64,000 nt of DNA from Cytospora piceicola (GCA_023375675.1 JALQBC010000013.1:248001-312000); one strand, 5' to 3'; shown: positions 22,655 to 35,601, numbered from the stretch's first letter. The notes: generated by a model not told the origin, from the letters alone. Translations and numbers: made by a program.

Positions 22655-24653
22655 CAGATGAGAGGAGTGTCATCAGAAATATACTACCGTCCACTTACAT
22701 TTCAAAGATTCTCAAGTCAACTGTTCTAAACATATGTGGAGAATTAGGTTCTGTAGCAACTGAGCTGATCCTGTGGGCGTCGCCACTCCATAATGACAGC
22801 GCGGCGGCCATTACTCAAACCAATCCTGCCCCGGCTAACGGAAGAGAGGTGTCGGACGAGGTGAATTGTGAGCTCCTTGTGGCCCTTAACCTACCCTAGG
22901 GTACTTAGAGTCAACGTGTCATGGCCAAAGGGGGGCTAGGAGTTACGCTCGGAAAGGAGATACTTATTCACGGCCAGATGCAGCTATTTAGTATCACCTG
23001 GGGGCGCCAGAGTTGTTTTGCTGGATAATATTACAGCCAGGTGAGCCTAGTCCCCAGTAACTAAAGAGAATCAAAAGGAGAGGCTGCCCTGTGCTGCCGT
23101 ATCTGCAGTCTCGATGTCTGGGCCAAAGAGGTTGAAGCCAAGACACTCGGCTTCAGCCCTGCACTTCTACTTCGGCTCACTCAGAGGCTTGATAGTATGC
23201 CATGTTTTTGAATGCTAAAATTATCCTGTCATGCATGCCTTCAACCCATTCATATACAACTAGTGTCCACGAAATCTGGATGACGACAATGGCCGAATCG
23301 TCGTGCGGGGGGGCCCGGCCGAGTTCGAGCATCCAACATGAATGGATTGCTATCTCATCTGTCAGTTCTCACGGAGATCTTTCATTCCGGCCAATACGTC
23401 TGGTCATTTGCATGGTCCTTCGCCTGGAACCTTGGTTTGTCTAGTGTCGGATGTCTTTGATCGTATGTAATTACTGATTGATGTGTTTGAGGGCAGCCTC
23501 ATATTGTAGATCGAGGACTTCTGCCTGCGACTACCACATTCATAGAGTTCAGAACAATTACACTTGTATCATACGTGAAGCCGATATGTTGATGCAGGAG
23601 ATAGTGATCATCACAAGCTCACGTTAGTCTTTGAGACTAATGGGTGACAAAATTAAATCCAGATGTGGGTTATATATCCCTTTGTATTGCTGAACATTCT
23701 TGTATGTGGTCAACCTTGGAATTAGAGGGTATGAAGGGAAGGTTGATTTGAAATTGACACGAGTTGCTACTGGTTCAAGGCAACGGAAAGAGAGGTTGGG
23801 CTTGAGTCCCCGTCATTCTATTAGCAAGGGGAGATAATAATAATAACACAGCCGAGCAAAGCGTGCCCAGGTACATACAAATATAGGCGAAGCTGGAAAT
23901 TATTACGCACGTTTCGGTCAACATCGCTGTAAACTACTCGGGCTAGTGTGGCTAACAGTTACTACGGATGCATTTCTTTTTCGTTCATCAATCGGCTGTC
24001 ACCCGAGGACACCACCTTGCATTTGTTATTGCTGCAGTGTGACCTTGCAAAACAGATAGATACGCGCCTTTCCAGGGCCAGAACCAGGAGACGTAAGCAG
24101 ACATGCGTAAGATAGGCTTAATTGCGCAGTGATTTCCGGACTTTGCGCATAGTGTAGAACATTTCAATGCATATTGCTGTATTTGCGTATATCGCGTCAT
24201 CGGGGGTGTATGGCACAGCATTGGTCACGGTCCGAAACGTCAACACTATTGCTTATTGCATCATGCTTTAATATGGCGGGGTTGACTGTCGTCCAACTAT
24301 CTCCGAGCTGGCCTCGTCAGCCCGCGACCTGCACCCATACCACTTGTGCCAATAAGCACCAGCTGTATAGCGGGCCTGTGTACCTTCAGAAAAGTGATTA
24401 GTCTTGATTGTTGCTACTCGACCAAAGTTTGGATAAATTTACTCCATGACGGTGCAAACGCAGGACAAATCGCACCGCCGGGGTTGGTTGGCCTTGTTTA
24501 CATCGTGTGATAAGCTGCTAGACCGAATGTGCGGAGACCTTATCAGCTCATCGTTAATGTCGGTGGCTACCTACATATGGTAACCGACCAGCTTGCAAAG
24601 TACCTAGGTATTCGAGGGTCACGATAGCTCTGTCATGGTGTTCTGGGGAAAGG

Positions 24654-24661
24654 TATAATAA
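24654..24661 (+). promoter_or_regulatory. TATA-like box of the GH79 gene
   Basis: TATAATAA stands about 85 bp upstream of the chosen ATG of the GH79 gene. Confidence 0.35.
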
Positions 24662-24742
24662 ACATTGGCTTTTTACCTCTTTGGTGCCCTCGGACGTGTC
24701 TCGAGATCGCCCAACAAGTCAAAAAAGTCCTGTTACTTCTCA

Positions 24743-26743
24743 ATGATGCATTCTTCACTCAGTTACTTATTACTTTTCAGTCTGATAGCCCCTCTGCAAG
24801 GGACGCCGACTCCTCATCCGAAGCAATCTGCGAAGAAGAGCGATATAGATAGCTCTTCTGGCTCCGCAAGCTCACTATCTATTATCCTACCATCGTCTAA
24901 CGACGGCGATGTTATTGACCAGAGCTTCCCTGGCTTCGGGTTTGAGGAGGCTTCCTTTGTCAACTATGTTTTGGATATTGATGGAAACACCAATGAGTTC
25001 TCTTCAAATCTTATCGAAGCCGTTACCAGCCGAACTGGCGGGAAACCTATAATACGACTGGGAGGAACCTCAGCCGACTATGCGAAATATGTCGAAAACC
25101 AGACCGAGCCGGCGTTACCATTGGCCCTCGATTATGATGACGACTCTGTGGGCGGTACAACAATTGGCCCATCATTCTGGGCTCTGGCCTCAGTCTTCCC
25201 AACTGCCAAATACATGGTCCAGATTCCCCTAGCAACCACTGACATCAACGAGACGATAACCTGGGTACAAACAGCCCTAGATGTCATCGGGGAGGATCAG
25301 ATCTACTCCTTTGAGCTTGGCAACGAGCCAGATTGGTACTCAGAAACCTACACAGGTGCTGATGGCATAGACCTTGGAACGCCCAACTGGCAGGGCAGTT
25401 TCACCAACGAGACATATGTTGGTAACTTTAGCGAGTACGTCCAAGCCATTATCGAGACCGTGCCTAACTTGCCAAATGGCGGTAAAGTATTTCAGGCCTT
25501 CGATGCGGCTGCGCGTGTTGCTGCATATAGCGCTGTATTGTGCTACCAGCTGGACGTTGGGAGATGTTTCGATCTTGGAATCGATGATGGTGGGTACATC
25601 ACGACAGTGGCACACCACTATTACCAGAATGCTGGTGGTGGAGCCGACTATTTGGCAGCAGGGCTGATGGTATGTGAACATTGAGATTCCAGGTTACATA
25701 CTAGACATGATTTACGGCCGCCCAGGAAACTGTTGCTAACATCTGAAAAGGACATGGCTTGGACGCATTGGCGCATGGACTTTTTCACATGCCAGCTTTC
25801 GTGGCTCAAAGCTAACCGCCCAGACCTGCCGTTTGTTTTATCCGAAGGTACGTTGTTTCTTTTCATTTCTTCTAGGAGAATATCTGTTCGGATACATGCG
25901 AATGGCCTACATATCAAGGACTCTGTTTTTCACAACCTCTATGTCATATGCCTCATAATAGGCCCAGCAGTCCCCATAACATGTAAAATGATTTGAAGTA
26001 GGAGGTTCTGATCTTCTATTTGACAGTTGGAAATTCCTTGATGAGCACACATATGCCAGAGTATCAGGCGCGTCTCGGCAGTGCGTTATGGCAGGTGGAC
26101 TTCTATCTCTACGCCATGTACGTTTTTCTGGTCGAGATCAGAGCAGTATCATAGTGTCTTCCCCTTTTTACTGACACGTTCCAGGGAGCTCGGGGTGGCC
26201 CGCATAAACTATCAACAAATGTTCGCCAATACCTATCAACCCATTATGTGGCTACCGGTCGAATATCTTGGAGTCGCTCCCCATGTCACTCCAAACTTCT
26301 ACTCGCAGCCTTTGATAGCCGACTTCATCGGAAGTTCTGGCACAACCACCATGACAAAGCTGAACATAACTTCTACCGAAGATGTGGCCAACGTCGCCGC
26401 CTACGCCGCTTTCGAGGGCGGTTCTCCGAAAAGGATCGCCCTCGTTAACTTGGATTACTGGAACCAGACGTCGTCGGGTACGGACAGACCCAGTGTCTCC
26501 ATTGACCTAGCGATCCCGAGCGAGCTTGGGATCACGACTGTGACTGTGGACTACCTCAGCAGCCCTCTTGGTGCAGGCGCTGATGCGGATACTGTCACGT
26601 ACGCGGGTAGTCAATGGACATACGAGAGTCTGGGCATAGAGGTCACTAGTGTGAGGAATGACACGGAGACTGTTTCTGTTTTGGATGATATTGCGACTAT
26701 CACTCTTAACAGTAGCTCAGCTGCCTTGATCTCGCTGTCCTGA
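24743..26743 (+). CDS. Secreted GH79 family beta-glycosidase (beta-glucuronidase type)
   Basis: Four exons: 24743..25669, 25751..25847, 26027..26117 and 26185..26743, giving 557 aa; introns of 81, 179 and 67 bp have GT..AG ends and matching phases. The signal peptide (MMHSSLSYLLLFSLIAPLQG) is followed by a TIM-barrel with the acid/base in ELGNEPDWY (E195) and the nucleophile in FVLSEVGNS (E341, split by intron 2). A C-terminal beta-sandwich (GSPKRIALVNLDYWN) closes it. This two-domain form is that of fungal GH79 enzymes, which cleave glucuronic acid or its methyl ether from plant or arabinogalactan glycans; the substrate is not proven here. The start is either of two adjacent ATGs (24743 or 24746). 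It lies 1.8 kb upstream of, and in the same direction as, the GH3 gene. Confidence 0.9.
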
Positions 26744-28578
26744 GTAAAACGTACAGTGTGAGACTGGGATTTGACTCAGACACTTGGACACTGCACTGCT
26801 TATATGGGGAACTTTACATCTGGAAATAAGAGAAAAGCCAGGGGGGGGGGCACTGCAGCGATTTGCTTATGCCTCGTTGGTGACACAGTGGTAGAAAATC
26901 AAAGACAAATGACGATACAACGATCCTTTTTCGTGGCTCTATATAAGTCTTGATATAGCCATTTTTGGACTGCATCCTAAACTCTCCCAGCATCATAGGC
27001 GGCCTACCTAGGTAGGTACACCTCTTCGCCACTGGTCCACAGTCAATTAATGTAGCATGATGAGGGTCCGTCAGTACGCCTTAACGGAAATGATATCATT
27101 AATCGGAACTGTTGGGTGCCAGAATAGAACGCCCTTCCTCCAACAAAAGATTGTGTCATATTCGGGCCGACCCAGATAGCTGGAACATCCCCGACCGAGC
27201 GTTACGTCGCCGTTGGGGTCGAATGCAGCCCCAGGTCCTCGGTCTCGGGACGACTCAACTGGTATGTACGAGAGCTTGAGGTCATCATCCACCTTACCTC
27301 GGTCCAAAAACGATAGAAATTCAGTTCATTATAGGTGTCAGAATAGTGGTCAAAGTGTTCTATATATACACATATACAATCCCACCTAGATATGGACCGT
27401 GAAAAAATTGCCTTTCTTTTTTTGCTCACATGATGTTGCACATGTGTGTTGTCGAAGAGGTGAAGTAACCATGACCCCCCTTTCCAAATGTTACTCTATC
27501 CTTTACCCCGTCCTTTGCAGGTACCCTGTGAAGGGGCAAACCGATATTCACCCAAGGACTGAGGTGAACCCCCCGGGGCGGAAGGCGAATCTTCCTTACG
27601 CAGGAGTTACCTTGGACGTTCCAGAAGGAGTAACAAAAGTGACGACAGTTTTCCCAATTCTCAACATACCTGAAAGGAAATACCAACCTATGTACCAAAC
27701 CGATATGGAGCGCAGCAATATACGTCTAGATAGTGATCCCCACTAGAACCTCCGAGGCTTGGAACGCCACGTATTCTGTTAGATACCACGACGATAATTA
27801 TCTTATGCAGCTGACAACAATATCCTGCTAGCTGCAGCAAGAAAGACGGGGGGTCTACAGATCCGTACTCTGGGAGATGTCCTTATTGGCCGGTTTCATG
27901 CATTTGGCCCTTGCTGGACCAATATGACCCTCTCGTGAGGCCGATCACAAGCCCTGTCCTCTCCAAAGGTAGAAGAAGCAACCGACAATCCGATTATCCT
28001 TCTATTCTTCACCCCGCACGACAACAGACTCGCAACTTGCTGGAATCTGACACATGACCGCATGAAATGTTGCTGGCTGGTAAAGGCCGATTAGTTGTAG
28101 TGCGGAGAAGATCCAGGGCTACACCTGGACCATAGATCTGTTGAACAATCCATGGATTAGACTTCATCTATCTTGGCTTAGTGGACAAGGTTGTTGTGCT
28201 GCTCCTCTGTCGAATGGGATTGAATCCCAACCTTCATCAACTTTATTTTCTTGAAACGGTCAGCTAGTCACGTCTCGTCGACAGTACATGTTACACGCAT
28301 GAATTCATTCCAATTCCAGTTGTCTTCACTACTTCAGGCACTTCTTTGTTGGCTATATATATGTACCTATAACCCCATCCCTTCTTCCTTCTACCCTATT
28401 TAGCTCCACCAAGACTTCGACCCCGGATATTTGCAGTCCTCCCCCTCGTCTGTACGACACTGTCGCCGTTGCTTGTACGCATCATATCAAGGTTGCACTG
28501 CTGACACAGACTGAATAATTCACTGGTTGCGGCCAGTTTTATTCACTGTACCTTGTATCAGGTCGTACGTGCCACACC
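26744..28578. other. Intergenic between GH79 and GH3
   Basis: This is the 3' flank of GH79 and the promoter of GH3. A 10-G run lies near 26841. Frames 27,399-27,746 and 27,426-27,698 overlap on opposite strands, have no domain, and are not called. A TATA-like run and a CT-rich stretch near 28,354-28,410 belong to GH3. Confidence 0.5.
28354..28362 (+). promoter_or_regulatory. TATA-like box of the GH3 gene
   Basis: TATATATAT about 217 bp before the GH3 start, followed by a CT-rich tract such as often marks fungal transcription starts. Confidence 0.4.
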
Positions 28579-31500
28579 ATGAGACTCTCGGCTGCTCCTA
28601 CCATTGTCTGGCTGGCAACCTATGGCTCTGCTGCAGCCGGTGCTGACCACCAAAAGGTACGCTTTTGTATCCCTTGATGATCCTCCTAAGGATATGTGAG
28701 GCAATACCCAATGTATACCATAGAGTCAACTTTGTTTCACTGTTCTATTTGGGACCAATTAACCGCCTTGTCATCAATCTCGTGTACTCGATAGCAAACC
28801 CTGGCCCTAAGTTTCAGCCAGTATATATGAACATTTGAAGCAACAAAACTTCAGCGGATAGGGACTTACAAGAAGATGGTTTTCGGGGCGCTCCTCGCTA
28901 TCATCATCTTTTTGATCCAACCAGCTGACCTTATCGTACAGGTCTATGAGCGTCAAACGGAGCTCGCCTACTCACCACCTTTCTATCCTTCGCCATGGAT
29001 GGACCCAGCAGCCGATGGATGGGAAGATGCCTACATCAAGGCTAAAGAGTTTGTCTCGAAGCTGACTATCCTCGAAAAAGTCAACCTCACGACTGGTGTC
29101 GGGTAAGTGCAACCATCCGTATGAAGACGTCCTAATGCCAGTTTCAGAGCTGACAAGGCCCTCAAACAGCTGGGAAAGCGAGGCATGCGTGGGCAACGTC
29201 GGAACTGTACCTCGCCTCGGCCTCAATAGCTATTGTATGCAGGACTCCCCCGCAGGCATCCGCTTCGCCGACTGGGTGTCTGTGTTCCCCTCCGGCCAGA
29301 CCACGGCGGCGACTTTCGACCGCGGCCTCATGTACCAGCGAGGCCAAGCAATAGGCCAGGAGAATAAGGACAAGGGGGTCACGGCTACATTGGGCCCAGT
29401 GGCGGGTCCTCTTGGCCGTGCCCCTGCAGGTGGGAGGAACTGGGAGGGCTTCTCCCCTGATCCCGTCCTTACGGGTGTCGGCATGGCGGAGACTATCAAG
29501 GGTATCCAAGATGCTGGAGTGATCGCCACTGCAAAACATTTCATTTTGAACGAACAAGGTGAGAATTCAATTTCAAAGAAATCTTACAAGACATGGTCTA
29601 ACTGTGAGAAATATAGAGCACTTCCGCCAGGCTCCAGAGGCCAAAGGGTACGGATTCAACATCACCGAATCGGTATCATCCAACGTTGACGACAGGACTC
29701 TCCATGAGCTTTACCTCTGGCCCTTTGCAGACGCCGTGAGAGCTGGAGTTGGGGCCGTAATGTGCTCGTATAACCAGATAAACAACTCTTACGGCTGCCA
29801 AAATTCCAAGTTGCTGAACGGTGTTCTGAAGGGCGAGCTCGGCTTCCAGGGTATGATAATGAGCGACTGGAGTGCGCAGCATACTGGAGTGGCAGGCGCA
29901 GTTGCCGGTCTCGACATGGCAATGCCAGGAGACACCGCCTTCAACACGGGTCTCTCTTTCTGGGGTACTAATCTAACACTGGCCGTCCTGAACGGGACAT
30001 TGCCCCTCTATCGTCTCGATGATATGGCTATGCGGATTATGGCAGCCTACTTCAAGGTCGGGCTCACTCTTGACGAGCCAGAGCCGAACTTCTCTTCCTG
30101 GTCCAAAAACACGTTCGGCTATGCACATGCCTCTGTGAGTAAAGGATACCAGCAAATCAACTGGCACGTTGACGTCAGGGGAGAACATGCCAGTACTATC
30201 CGAGAAGTCGCTGCGAAAGGAACAGTGCTTCTCAAAAACACAGGTTCTCTCCCTCTCAACAAACCAAAGTTCTTAGCTGTGATTGGGGAGGATGCTGGCC
30301 CGAGCCTGTACGGGCCAAACGGCTGTGCCAACCACGGATGTGATAATGGCACCTTAGGTATAGGCTGGGGATCTGGGACTGCTGACTTCCCATATCTCGT
30401 TACTCCGGACACTGCTCTTCAAAGCCAGGCGCTCGAGGATGCAAGTCGCTATGAGAGTATATTCGACAACTACGCAACAAGCCAGATCAAGAGCCTGGTC
30501 ACCCAGGCATACGCTACAGCGATTGTTTTCGTCAATGCTGATAGCGGAGAGGGCTTCATCAACATTGACGGTAACATGGGTGACCGCAAGAACCTTACCC
30601 TCTGGAACAACGGGGACAACCTGATCAAGAACGTCTCTAGCTGGAACAACAACACCATCGTGGTGATCCATAGTGTCGGGCCGACCTTGGTTAAGGACTG
30701 GTACGACAATCCCAACATCACTGCGATCGTCTGGGCAGGCCTTCCCGGCCAGGAATCCGGCAACTCACTCGTCGACGTCCTCTACGGAAACGTGAATCCT
30801 GCCGGACGTACACCGTTCACATGGGGCGCCACACGTGAGAGCTACGGTGCCGACCTCCTCCTCCAGCCCAACAACGGCCAAGGCGCGCCGCAGGATAACT
30901 TCACGGAGGGCGTGTTCATCGACTACCGATACTTCGACAAGACCAACACGACTCCCATCTTTGAGTTCGGGTACGGCCTGAGCTACACCACCTTCTCGTA
31001 CTCGAACTTACAGGTCACCAAGGCCAACACGAGTGCGTATGTCCCCACCACGGGCTACACGGCCGCCGCGCCCACCATAGGGAGCGCGAACTTCTCGACC
31101 GACCTCAAGGACTACCTCTTCCCGTCCAACCTGAGCTACGTCCGGGAGTACATCTACCCGTACCTCAACACGTCCTCCTCCGCCGCCGCTGCCTCCAGGG
31201 ACCCGCACTACGGCGAGACGGCCGGCCAGTTCCTCCCGCCCAACGCCACGTCCCCCTCCCCCGTCGCCTACCCGCCGGCGTCGGGGGGCGGCTCCGCCCC
31301 GGGGGGCAACGCCGGGCTGTACGACGTGCTGTACACCGTGGCGGCGGACATCACCAACACCGGGCCCCTCGCCGGCGACGAGGTGCCGCAGCTGTACGTC
31401 TCGCTGGGCGGGCCGGCCGACCCGCCCGTGCAGCTCCGCGGCTTCGACAGGCTCGGCATCGAGCCCGGCGCGACGGCGACGTTCACGGCGGAGCTGACGC

Positions 31501-31619
31501 GGCGGGACCTGAGCAACTGGGACACTGCAAGCCAGGACTGGGTTGTCAGCAACTACTCCAAGACGGTCTATGTGGGGCGGAGTAGTAGGAAATTGGACCT
31601 GCAGGCGGCTTTGACTTAG
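28579..31619 (+). CDS. Secreted GH3 beta-glucosidase
   Basis: Cleaves terminal beta-glucose, mainly from cellobiose and cello-oligomers. Four exons: 28579..28656, 28942..29102, 29170..29558 and 29617..31619, giving 876 aa with consistent phases. Exon 1 is a signal peptide (MRLSAAPTIVWLATYGSAAA). The mature start ELAYSPPFYPSPW and the motifs CSYNQINNSYGCQNS and GPLGRAPAGGRNWEGFSPD are those of Aspergillus-type extracellular GH3 enzymes. The nucleophile Asp is in MSDW (D293), the acid/base Glu in DSGEGF (E521). A (beta/alpha)6 domain with GEDAGPSLYGPNGC and a C-terminal fibronectin III-like domain follow. Intron 1 is unusually long (285 bp) and contains an in-frame alternative ATG (28876). A GC-rich Ser/Pro linker lies near 31,050-31,320. 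Confidence 0.95.
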
Positions 31620-32792
31620 ATGGGTGTCTGGGGCGGGAGGCTGAACAATACTGTTGGTTTTCCTGCTTCTCTTAGCGGAAGGGACACCGAGCTAGGTATT
31701 GTGATGCGCCTTTTCCGGTTGGCGGGCGGATTATATGGGAAGAAGGTTGCAAGGTTGGGCGAATGGAGGGGCAACTACTCGAGTAGATTATACCTTAATG
31801 ACCGCAGATATATCACCGGTGGTCTTTAAATGAACAATGAAGAACATCGCTCTAGACTTTGCTCGGTTGCTACATATAGACTCATGTGGCCATCGGACCT
31901 AAAGAGTTAATCAAAAGATGTGCTGAGCAACGTTTCATCACAGTCCCGACCTTGGGAACATGTGTACCGGGGTTCTTCTCGGTTTATCATTAGGAGGTCA
32001 GTTAGTCCAGGACTGTTTTCAAGCCAGAGAACGGCCACTACACTAAGCTATGATGCCCGGGACCCAAGAAAGCCTTCTGTGACTGTCTCCCATGCGAGGC
32101 TGTTGAACCGAAGCATGAATGGAAGTATTATGATGCATCGTTCATATATCAGTGGGACATACCAATGGTCATCAGCCGCTGGAAGCGATGACATGGAGGC
32201 TTACCAATGTTAACTTGGCCACCTTAGGTACTCGAACAAAGCCAGTTTCGAAGTCCGTCGCGTCGAGGTCTGGCCAGCAGGTTCGCAAGCTGGCAAGAAA
32301 CATGAACGTGTGATTCGGGGCAAATGCGCCGACATATGCAGGGAAACATGGGAAAATGGGGAAATTTACGATCATATCATACGACTTGAAGCCGGCGAGT
32401 CTGGTTTCAAAACCCATTTACAAATACCTTATTCGCAACCCACAAACGACCACAGTATCTGCTTAAGCCCATCAGCAGATCCGTTTGAATCCAAACGCTG
32501 AAGCAGGTTTGATGCCAAATTATGCCCACTTTCCAAATACTCCAAATATCAACCCCACAACCCAAGTGTTGTCAACGTCTACCCGTCAAATGATTAGAAA
32601 TGCAGCGCATGTCGACTGCGAGCCTACAATGGAGGCACCATCATCATCCAAGCTGAGATGAAAGTCCATTACAGACTCATTATCCAAAACGTCAGCCTTC
32701 ATCAAGTCTCTCTTCCTTCGCCCTTTCAACCCTACCCCTCGTAGTTTACGCGGAACCAGGACACTGGAACGAAGATATGCCCATGTTCTAAT
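31620..32792. other. Intergenic, convergent between GH3 and Erg24
   Basis: 3' flanks of GH3 (+) and Erg24 (-). No frame with a domain, no repeat array and no RNA gene were seen. Frames 31,920-32,213 and 32,172-32,417 overlap and are not supported. Confidence 0.5.
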
Positions 32793-34351
32793 TTAGTAGA
32801 TTCCCGGGATGATCCTGTACCGAACAATCTTCTTGTACTGCTCCCAATCCTCGCCATACTTGCGCTGGCACTTCTCATCATCACGTCCATCGCGGTGAAC
32901 CAGCAGGATAGCGAAGTACAGCACGTAGAAGTACGTGAAGATCATGCCCCAGCCTCTTGCAGCGCCTTGGATGACCTCCCTGCCGTCAGCCATCTTGAAA
33001 GCACCCTCAGCGTTCGTGCCTGCCGACAAGATCATGTATCCCGCCACTCCGGTGGGCAAGCTGTACGGCCACGCCTGCAGCCAGTCGCCGAAATAGTTGA
33101 TGTGGCGTGCGACGCCCCACCAGCCGGAGGTAATGAGACGCGAGCCGGTCTTGGTCTTGATGTATGTCAGGTGGGCCACACGAGGATCCTCCGGGTTCGT
33201 ACGGAATGTGTTCTTCTGGAGGTTTGCAAGGCGGAAGATGGAGAAGCCCGTAAGCAACATAGCGAGGCAGCCGGTGAGCCAGATGGGGCCGAGCGTGACA
33301 GGGAAAACGGAAAGATACTTGGTCTGCAAGCTGTAGACGAAGGGCACCCAGACGAGGTCGCCGAAAGCAAGCATGCAGCCAAAACCGTCGGTGGTGATGT
33401 CCATTGTGGTAAGGACAGCGGGCTCCATGACGACACTATCGAGAACGTAAAGTGCCTGTATAATGGTGATAAAGATAATGCTATCGGTTGCGAAGCCATA
33501 GGTGCGGTACTGCTTGGCAACGAAGGCGCAGTTGAACAATATCCATCCCAGCAAGCCAGGTCGGAGCTCCATGAACTGCTTGATATCGAGCTCGCCAAGG
33601 ATGGGAATAGTCACGCGGGGGTTAAGCTCCCGGCCGATAAACCAGTCGTACATGACATTGCCCGAGTGGCCTCCGGCTGCGAGCTCACGGAGGTCCTTAT
33701 TTCCGGCCTTGACAGAGAAGGATCGCACATAAACAAATGTGGCAAGGGCGTAGGAGATCAGGGTGTTGGTGGTGAGGAGTTGGAGGTAGTTGTCGGTAAT
33801 AAAGGTCCAGACGGGGAACTCAGCGCCCTGTTGGACGGTGCCGGCGGCGCAGAGGACCAGAGTGGTGAGGATTGAGCTGAAGCCGTTCAACCTGTACTTG
33901 AGCTTGCCGCCGCTAGACAGCTCTGCGCCCTCGGCCTCTGTGGCGGGCAGGATAAAATGCAACAGTGCGCTGAAGAGGTAGTATGCCAACGTCCACATTG
34001 TAACATTCCAGCTGACGAGTCCATATATCCCGTCTGCGGGCCATCCGACCTCGCGTTTCAGCTCCTCAAGCTGGATCGTCTTCCAGTTGTCGAAGAGCAA
34101 CGGGGCGGGACAGCCAGAGACATCGTTGCAGGCGAAGGTGAAGACGTAAAGGAGGATGGGGAGACCGAAAGAGACACCGGCAGCTCCTAGACTGTAGAAT
34201 GTGTTAGATGTGCCGCGTTCACGGAACGGGAAGGGGACAAGTTGTAGGGTGAGACAAGACAAGACGACAAGACGTACGGTCCTCCAAATTCGTAGCCGTG
34301 GGCAGACGCCTGCTTTGGCAGCTGCTTCGTGGCAGCTTTCCTGGGAGACAT
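32793..34351 (-). CDS. erg24: Delta(14)-sterol reductase
   Basis: Endoplasmic reticulum enzyme of ergosterol synthesis; it reduces the C14-C15 double bond left after C14-demethylation, using NADPH. Exon 34351..34278 (MSPRKAATKQLPKQA), intron 34277..34192 (GTACGT..CTACAG), exon 34191..32793, giving 490 aa. Both ERG4/ERG24 family signatures are present: GNVMYDWFIGRELNPR and HRDGRDDEKCQRKYGEDW near the C-terminus. The C-terminal RYRIIPGIY is also typical. Many hydrophobic helices span the protein. The N-terminal CNDVSGCPAP motif points to the C-14 reductase rather than the C-24(28) reductase Erg4. The longer frame to 34406 is not used because the intron joins a better start. Confidence 0.93.
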
Positions 34352-35601
34352 TGTGATGGCCGTGCGATTGATCAATGCGATACAATTGATCAAGATGGTA
34401 GATCAAGCTAAAAAGGTCGAAGAGAATGCTTGAAGGGGTTTGCCGGATAGCACAGCTCTCCGTCGTCTGGTCAATGCAACAAAGGACCCTGTCGTAACGT
34501 GGCGTGGCGTGTTGGACGATGATGCGTCGACTGGGGAATGGGAAGAAAGCTCACGGCACAGCTCATTGCCAGATGCGGTTAGTGTAAATCCTTTGGCGAA
34601 CTGTGGGGAGGACGTGCGCCCTAGAATCCGCCTGAGGCGTCCTAGCTCGTCAAGCCGTATTGATCCCCGGCCATGGCCTGCCATGCTATACCTTGTACCT
34701 TGTACCTTGTATCTTGTATTCTGTGTGCGAATCCATACAGAAGCATATCCTCCTCGTTGAATTACCAAGTCGATATCACCCATGGACTGAAATGCCCACA
34801 ATGCTTATGACTTAAATCTTGGTTATCTATAAGGACTACTCACTCTTGTGACCGTTGCTGTCACTGTCATAAATTCCCTATATCACCCTTATCTTAAACC
34901 GCACTCAGATCGAGAATTTATAGACATCTCTTCTTCAAGTCATGCACTACTGTTCCACCTTCGCATGCAAGAAGCCTGTACAGGCCTTATTAAGATCGGT
35001 CTGTACGGAGCACTGTGATATCAGTGTAATAGCAAAGTGAGACGAGGTTCCTCGAATCCGTAACAAGCCGAGGCGCTTATCTAAGCTGATATTCAGGCAC
35101 AGCCCCAGCATGGTTGGTCCAATCTTCGGCGCCCCTCTGAAGCTGAAGTTGCAGGCCCCTAAATGATACTACTTCGGGCTACCTCGGCCCCGTCTGCAGA
35201 TTACAGAATACCCTCCATCAGCTTAGCCAAACATCAAACCAGACAGCTGTCCCTCCCCTGTTCCGGTCATCCCAATATATTTCCTTCAACAAACAACCAC
35301 TTTCTCTTTCAGCACACTGACTTTCGACAAAACTAAACTAGCTGGACTGGATTCAGCACCCATTCATCCCAAGTATTTTCATTGACGACGAGAGCGCCAG
35401 TCACTATCGACCGTCTCTACGTATCCGAACAAGGGAAACCTCTTTCACTCCCCCTTCGTATTCACAAAGACGAGCAGGGTACCGCCCCAGCACAGGGTAG
35501 TTCGGCGAGCTACTGCGCGAACTGCTCCACAATCTAGGAATTATACATCGATTCGAAGTTCCACGCCGAAACGTACTACGGCCGAAGAAAACTCCAGGAT
35601 C
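34352..35601. other. Divergent intergenic between Erg24 and Atg27
   Basis: Shared 5' region of two divergent genes. It contains a 7-bp TACCTTG minisatellite (34688-34722). The CT/CA-rich leader near 35,280-35,340 suits the Atg27 start. No gene called. Confidence 0.5.
34688..34722. repeat. 7-bp TACCTTG minisatellite
   Basis: Three perfect and two altered units of 7 bp, in the Erg24 upstream region. Confidence 0.85.

Larger units (their letters stand above)
19516..24742. other. Gene-poor 5.2-kb intergenic region with simple repeats
   Basis: This holds the DUF3176 upstream region, a compound CAA/CA microsatellite (20355-20444), G- or C-runs of 8-11 at 20151 and 22102-22131, and an 18-bp palindromic direct repeat (20195 and 22889). 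It also contains one weak orphan frame (22196-22654). The stretch 21,600-22,000 resembles a decayed mobile element in its short broken frames, but no domain can be named. The last 300 bp serve the GH79 gene. Confidence 0.5.

Noticed and set aside
10401..27020. Many CCTAGG / TACCTAGGTA palindromes in intergenic DNA
   Set aside because: The count is close to what a six-base site should show in this length, so no special function is claimed.
27399..27746. Overlapping 115- and 90-codon frames on opposite strands
   Set aside because: No domain, no splice partners, in the GH3 upstream region.
28205..28250. T-arm-like GGGATTGAATCCCA suggesting a tRNA
   Set aside because: No matching acceptor stem, D-arm or anticodon arm could be placed around it.
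32895..33875. 326-codon plus-strand frame opposite erg24
   Set aside because: Antisense shadow; both ERG4/ERG24 signatures are on the minus strand.
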